Source: Amycolatopsis solani | GTDB lineage: Bacteria; Actinomycetota; Actinomycetes; Mycobacteriales; Pseudonocardiaceae | Length of the DNA stretch: 64,000 nucleotides | NCBI RefSeq assembly: GCF_033441515.1 | Contig: NZ_JAWQJT010000001.1 | Location: 1,240,001 to 1,304,000 of the forward strand | Direction of reading: 5' to 3' | Shown here: positions 60,458 to 64,000 of the stretch, piece after piece | How the letters are laid out: every line of letters begins with the position of its first letter | How positions within the stretch are numbered: the first letter of the stretch is position 1 | Notes under the pieces: generated by a model | What the model saw: only the letters and a program-made list of their open reading frames with translations | Databases searched by the model: none | What the model was told of the DNA's origin: nothing | Program-made: the position numbers and the translations under genes

Positions 60458-62241
60458 TCGTCCCCTTCCCCGGCGGCCAGCGGCAGCCACGCTTCGACCC
60501 GCCAGCCACCGTCCGGGCCGCGCCCGGCCGACAGCCGTCCTTTGAGCAACGCGACGCGTTCGCGCATCCCGACCAGACCGTAGCCGCCCGATCCCCCGGC
60601 CGGACGGCGCGCCGTCTCGCGTCCGTCGTCCGTCACCCGCAGGTGCAGTTCGGGGCCGAGGACCTCGGCCACGACGAACGCCTCGGTCGCGCCGGACGCG
60701 TGCTTGCCGACGTTCGTCAGCGACTCCTGCACCAGCCGCAGCGCCGAGCGGCCGACCTCGTGCGGCAGGTCCGGCGGCAGGTCGAGGTGCATCGACGTCG
60801 GCACGCCGTGGTTGGCGGTGTCGACCAGCTTCCGCAGGTCGGCGCCCAGATCGGTGGTGGCCTGCTCGCTGATCTCGCTCGACCCGGCGGGCGCGTCCCC
60901 GCGCATCGAGCGGACCAGCCGCCGCATCGCCGCGAGCGCCTCGACGCCGGCGTTCTCGATCCGGGCCATCGCCTCGACGGCGACCTCCGGCTTCTGCTCG
61001 GCCATCATCCGCGCGGCCTGCGCCTGCACGACGATCCCGGTGACGTGGTGGGCGACGACGTCGTGCAGCTCGCGGGCCAGCGCCATCCGCTCGGCCGTCT
61101 GCGCGTCGGCCACCGCCGACTTGACGACCGTGGTGCGCTCGGAATCCCGCGAGCGCAGCATCAGGCCGGTGGCGATCGAGATGCCGAGCAGCAGCGCCGC
61201 GGCGAAGGCCAGGATGGACAGCGTCTGCGGGTCGGTCTGCAGGCCGCGGGGCTCGTTCGAGTTGAGGATCGCGGCGAGCGCGACGACGCCCGAGAGGATC
61301 GACACCCGTGGCCACGACGCGTTGAGGCCGCGGGCGCGGGTCACGTTCACCACCACGCCCATCGCGGCGATGACCTGCACGAACGGCACGCCGCCCGGCA
61401 TCGGGTAGTCGTAGCGCAGGTGCAGGAACGGCGTGACGACCGCCGACAGCAGCAGCATCCCGGCGATGCCGAGGAGCGCGTCCGCCGGCCGGCGCGGCGA
61501 GAGCACCGCGATGGCCGCCGCGACGATCGAGCAGAACAGGATCGGGAAGCCACGGGCGTTGCTCGAATACGTGTAGCCGAACTCGAACAGCAGCGCGAAG
61601 CCGAGCAGGCCCATCAGCGGCCACTGCCCCATCGCCAGCTCGTTCACCCGGCGCAGCCGCCGGGTCCGCGGCCCGGCCTGCGGACGGCGGTCCCGCGCCG
61701 CGATCGCGGGCACGAGCGGCGCGGCGAGCAGCAACAGGCCGAACAGCAGGGCCTGCGAACCCGTGCCGCTGTCGATGTCGCCGACCCCCGCGTACCGGCC
61801 GAAGACCGCGACGAGGCCGCTGACCACCAGGAAGCCGATCACGCAGAACGCCACGCCGGCCCGGGCCCGGCGGGCCGCGTAGTAGACCATCAGCACCCCG
61901 GCCACGACCTCGGTGATGGTCACCTTCGGCAACACGCTGGAGTACGGCGGGATGTGGAACGCGTGGATGAAGAGGGTCGAGAAGATCAGCACCCCGCCGC
62001 CGGCCACGGCGGCGACGGCCGCGCGCTTCTGGGCCCACACCGCGCACGCCGTCATCGCGAGCAAGCCGGGCAGCAGCCCGAAGTCGACGAACCGCGGCCC
62101 GTTTTCGTCGAGCGCGGCCTGCGTCGTGTAGACGACGTCGAAGAGCAGGGCGGCGAAGAGGACGGCCGTGGGCACGCCGATGCGCCGCACCAGGGCGGCG
62201 GCGCGGCTGTACAGCGTTTTCGGTGGGGGCGCGGCGGTCAC
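60454..62241 (-). CDS. Sensor histidine kinase with large membrane domain
   Basis: A 595-residue kinase. About ten hydrophobic segments fill residues 20-365, an unusually large membrane part. The HisKA_3 motif 'ARELHDVVAHHVTGIVVQAQ' carries His393. The ATPase domain has 'VQESLTNVGKHASG' and a degenerate G1 box 'RVTDDGRETARRP' followed by 'GYGLVGMRERV'. GTG at 62241 has no ribosome site and may be leaderless. Such kinases often sense peptide antibiotics together with an adjacent exporter. Confidence 0.87.
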   Translation of the reverse strand: MTAAPPPKTLYSRAAALVRRIGVPTAVLFAALLFDVVYTTQAALDENGPRFVDFGLLPGLLAMTACAVWAQKRAAVAAVAGGGVLIFSTLFIHAFHIPPYSSVLPKVTITEVVAGVLMVYYAARRARAGVAFCVIGFLVVSGLVAVFGRYAGVGDIDSGTGSQALLFGLLLLAAPLVPAIAARDRRPQAGPRTRRLRRVNELAMGQWPLMGLLGFALLFEFGYTYSSNARGFPILFCSIVAAAIAVLSPRRPADALLGIAGMLLLSAVVTPFLHLRYDYPMPGGVPFVQVIAAMGVVVNVTRARGLNASWPRVSILSGVVALAAILNSNEPRGLQTDPQTLSILAFAAALLLGISIATGLMLRSRDSERTTVVKSAVADAQTAERMALARELHDVVAHHVTGIVVQAQAARMMAEQKPEVAVEAMARIENAGVEALAAMRRLVRSMRGDAPAGSSEISEQATTDLGADLRKLVDTANHGVPTSMHLDLPPDLPHEVGRSALRLVQESLTNVGKHASGATEAFVVAEVLGPELHLRVTDDGRETARRPAGGSGGYGLVGMRERVALLKGRLSAGRGPDGGWRVEAWLPLAAGEGDE

Positions 62242-62414
62242 AACGTGACGTTAGAGGATCCGCGGGCGTTCGCACCTTGGCCGACCGGCTCGTGCTCCCT
62301 CGGCCGAACGGCCGATGCGGGCCGGGGCGTGACTGGCCGTCTGCCCGAAGTGGACACCCGGGAGTTTCGGCGAAGCTCGTCGGTACCAAGATCCGAACCG
62401 ACAGGGAGAACCTC
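62242..62414. promoter_or_regulatory. Divergent promoter between two-component system and ABC exporter
   Basis: A TCGGCC-GAAC-GGCCGA inverted repeat at 62300-62315 is the only clear structure and may be an operator or hairpin. AGGGAGAA at 62403-62410 is the ribosome site of the ABC gene. Confidence 0.45.
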
Positions 62415-63116
62415 GTGGACCCGAACACTCCACAGTGGACCGGCGGACCGGTGCTGTCCGGCCGGGGGCTGGTGAAGCGCTACGGCGCGCAGTACGCCCT
62501 GGCCGGCATCGACATCGACATCCAGCCGCGGGACGCCGTCGCCATCGTCGGCCCGTCCGGCTCGGGCAAGACGTCGCTGCTCCACGTGCTGGCCGGCATC
62601 CTCCGGGCCGACGACGGGCAGATCTTCCTGGCCGGGCAGCGGGTCGACCACCTCGGCGAGAAGAAGCGCAGCGAGCTGCGCCGCACCGAGTTCGGCTTCG
62701 TGTTCCAGTCGGGGATGCTGGTCGCGGAGCTGTCGGCCGAAGAGAACGTCGCGCTGCCGTCGCTGCTGGCCGGGCTCGGCCGCAAGGAGGCCATCGACGC
62801 CGGCCGCCAGTGGCTTTCGCGCCTCGGCCTGGCCGGCAAGGAGAAGCGCCGTCCCGGCGAGCTGTCCGGCGGCGAAGCCCAGCGCGTTGCCATCGCCCGT
62901 GCGCTGACCCACCGGCCGAAGGTGATCTTCGCCGACGAACCGACCGGCGCGCTCGACACGCGCACCGGCCGCGAGACGATGGACGCCCTGCTCGGCGCCG
63001 CCCATGAAACGGGCGCCGCGGTGATCGTGGTGACGCACGACCGCGAGCTGGCCGAGTCGATGCCGAAGACGGTCGCCATCCGCGACGGCCTGATCGCCAC
63101 GAGGCAGGCGGCGTGA
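62415..63116 (+). CDS. ABC transporter ATP-binding protein (LolD/MacB-like)
   Basis: A 233-residue ATPase. Walker A 'GPSGSGKTSLLH', Q-loop 'FVFQSGMLV', signature 'LSGGEAQRVAIARAL', Walker B 'VIFADEPTGALD', H-loop 'VVTHD'. It belongs to the FtsE/LolD/MacB group that pairs with FtsX-type permeases. The stop overlaps the permease start. It is divergent from the two-component system that probably regulates it. Confidence 0.92.
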   Translation: MDPNTPQWTGGPVLSGRGLVKRYGAQYALAGIDIDIQPRDAVAIVGPSGSGKTSLLHVLAGILRADDGQIFLAGQRVDHLGEKKRSELRRTEFGFVFQSGMLVAELSAEENVALPSLLAGLGRKEAIDAGRQWLSRLGLAGKEKRRPGELSGGEAQRVAIARALTHRPKVIFADEPTGALDTRTGRETMDALLGAAHETGAAVIVVTHDRELAESMPKTVAIRDGLIATRQAA

Positions 63117-64000
63117 ACTCGCTCCAGATCGCCCTGCGGGTGCTGAAGGTCGACCGGCGGACCCGGACGTCGGCGATCCTCACCGCGATCGGGGTGGCCG
63201 TCGCGACCGGGCTGGTGCTGCTGCTGGCGACGCTGCCGTTCGCCACGCAGAACCGCGAGCAGCGCGCCCTCTGGCAGGGCGAACACTTCTACAGCAGCCA
63301 AGCCGGGAACGCCCCGGCCAAGATCCTTTACAGCTCGTCGAAGGACTACTTCGACGGGAAGCAGATCATGCGGGTGGACGTCGCGCTGACCGGTGGCACC
63401 GCGCCTGGGTCGGTCGCGCTGCCGGCGGGGGTGCCGCAGCTGCCCGGACCGGGCGAGACCGTCGTTTCGCCGGCGCTCGGCCGGCTGCTGCAGGGCCACC
63501 CGGCCGACCAGCTCGGCGACCGGTTCGGCAAGCCCGTCGGCGCCATCGGCGAGGACGGCCTCCGCTTCCCGGAACAGCTCGTCGCGCTGGTCGGGCACAC
63601 GGCGGACGCGATGCCGGTGCGCGCCGACCCGATCGCGGGCTTCCCCAGCGGGAAGGCCAGTGCGGACGCCCTGCTCATGCTGCTGTCCTGGGTCGGGATC
63701 ATCGTGCTGCTGGTGCCGAGCCTGGTGCTGGTGGCGTCGTCGGCGCGGCTGACCGCGGCCCGGCGCGAACGGCGGCTCGCCGCGATCCGGCTGGCCGGCG
63801 CGACCCCAGGGCAGGTCACGAACATGGTGGCCGCCGAGACGACGTTGTCCGCCGGCATCGGCGCCCTGCTCGGGCTGCTGATCAGCCCGGCACTGCACGG
63901 CCTCGCGTCGTTCGTCCCGTGGGCGGGCGGTACCTGGCTGGCGGCCGACTTCACGCTGCCGGTCGGCCTGACCGTGTTCATCGTCGTGGCCATCCCGGTG
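63113..64000 (+). CDS. FtsX-type ABC permease (partial, runs off window)
   Basis: GTG at 63113 overlaps the ATPase stop (GTGA). The frame stays open to the window end, 296 codons. An N-terminal helix 'AILTAIGVAVATGLVLLLAT' is followed by a long extracytoplasmic region of about 150 residues, then 'LLMLLSWVGIIVLLVPSLVL' and the cytosolic coupling segment 'RRLAAIRLAGATPGQVTNMV', a mark of FtsX/MacB permeases. A further helix begins near the edge. The cargo is unknown; an export or antibiotic-resistance role fits the context. Confidence 0.85.
   Translation, partial: MNSLQIALRVLKVDRRTRTSAILTAIGVAVATGLVLLLATLPFATQNREQRALWQGEHFYSSQAGNAPAKILYSSSKDYFDGKQIMRVDVALTGGTAPGSVALPAGVPQLPGPGETVVSPALGRLLQGHPADQLGDRFGKPVGAIGEDGLRFPEQLVALVGHTADAMPVRADPIAGFPSGKASADALLMLLSWVGIIVLLVPSLVLVASSARLTAARRERRLAAIRLAGATPGQVTNMVAAETTLSAGIGALLGLLISPALHGLASFVPWAGGTWLAADFTLPVGLTVFIVVAIPV

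Overview
The window is very GC-rich DNA, almost wall-to-wall coding, with strong third-position G/C and many GTG and some TTG starts. Its gene content is that of a filamentous actinobacterium of the Pseudonocardiales, most like Amycolatopsis: EspG/PPE-like/DUF3558 type VII accessory genes, DUF1707, MacS-like kinase, DasR-type operator, chaplin-like surface protein. The assignment rests on protein and motif recognition only. No rRNA, tRNA, CRISPR array, insertion sequence or prophage was seen.

Layout. 0-2.2 kb: an SDR oxidoreductase and a TetR regulator. 1.6-4.7 kb: a tightly overlapping minus-strand type VII accessory operon (PPE-like, EspG, small alpha-helical substrate-like protein, DUF3558 lipoprotein). 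4.9-9.2 kb: a plus-strand run of a YbaB-like protein, an EspC-like small protein, a WXG-motif protein and two membrane proteins with related C-terminal domains. 9.4-14.3 kb: ribokinase, a ParB-like protein, PTS enzyme I with a perfect DasR operator (dre) over its start codon, and a DHA2-type efflux pump. 14.4-19.2 kb: DUF1707 protein, a beta-propeller-like lipoprotein, a two-component system and an AI-2E-family permease. 19.5-23.8 kb: two exported proteins, the second a roughly 1,058-residue protein with 14 chaplin-like repeats. 24-25.6 kb: a DODA-type dioxygenase with a truncated MarR remnant and an intact MarR gene.

25.6-50.2 kb is a conserved chromosomal block. On the minus strand it carries dnaB, a second type VII accessory cluster, rplI-rpsR-ssb-rpsF, three tandem exported paralogues, a GT87 glycosyltransferase, three tandem class A penicillin-binding proteins and a DUF5318 gene. 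padR and ino1 follow on the plus strand. From memory this is the order of the Mycobacterium tuberculosis Rv0046c-Rv0058 region, which lies close to oriC, so the window is probably near the origin. Relative to that template the window holds extra material: the type VII cluster, the three exported paralogues, nfo, a ROK/Gfo-Idh-MocA pair and two additional penicillin-binding proteins. A cluster of DnaA boxes lies upstream of dnaB.

50.2-64 kb: an ECF sigma factor with a partner membrane protein, a HAD phosphatase, a MarR/MFS pair, a Tat-exported PhoX-type phosphatase, an SdrD-B-repeat surface protein with an apparent frameshift, a second SDR, an amidohydrolase, a NarL/HK two-component system, and an ABC exporter whose permease runs off the window.

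The genes fall into three linked themes: cell envelope construction and decoration (penicillin-binding proteins, GT87, chaplin-like protein, exported paralogues, type VII substrates), replication and translation housekeeping near the origin, and sugar or antibiotic sensing (DasR-controlled ptsI, ROK, MarR and TetR regulators with efflux pumps).
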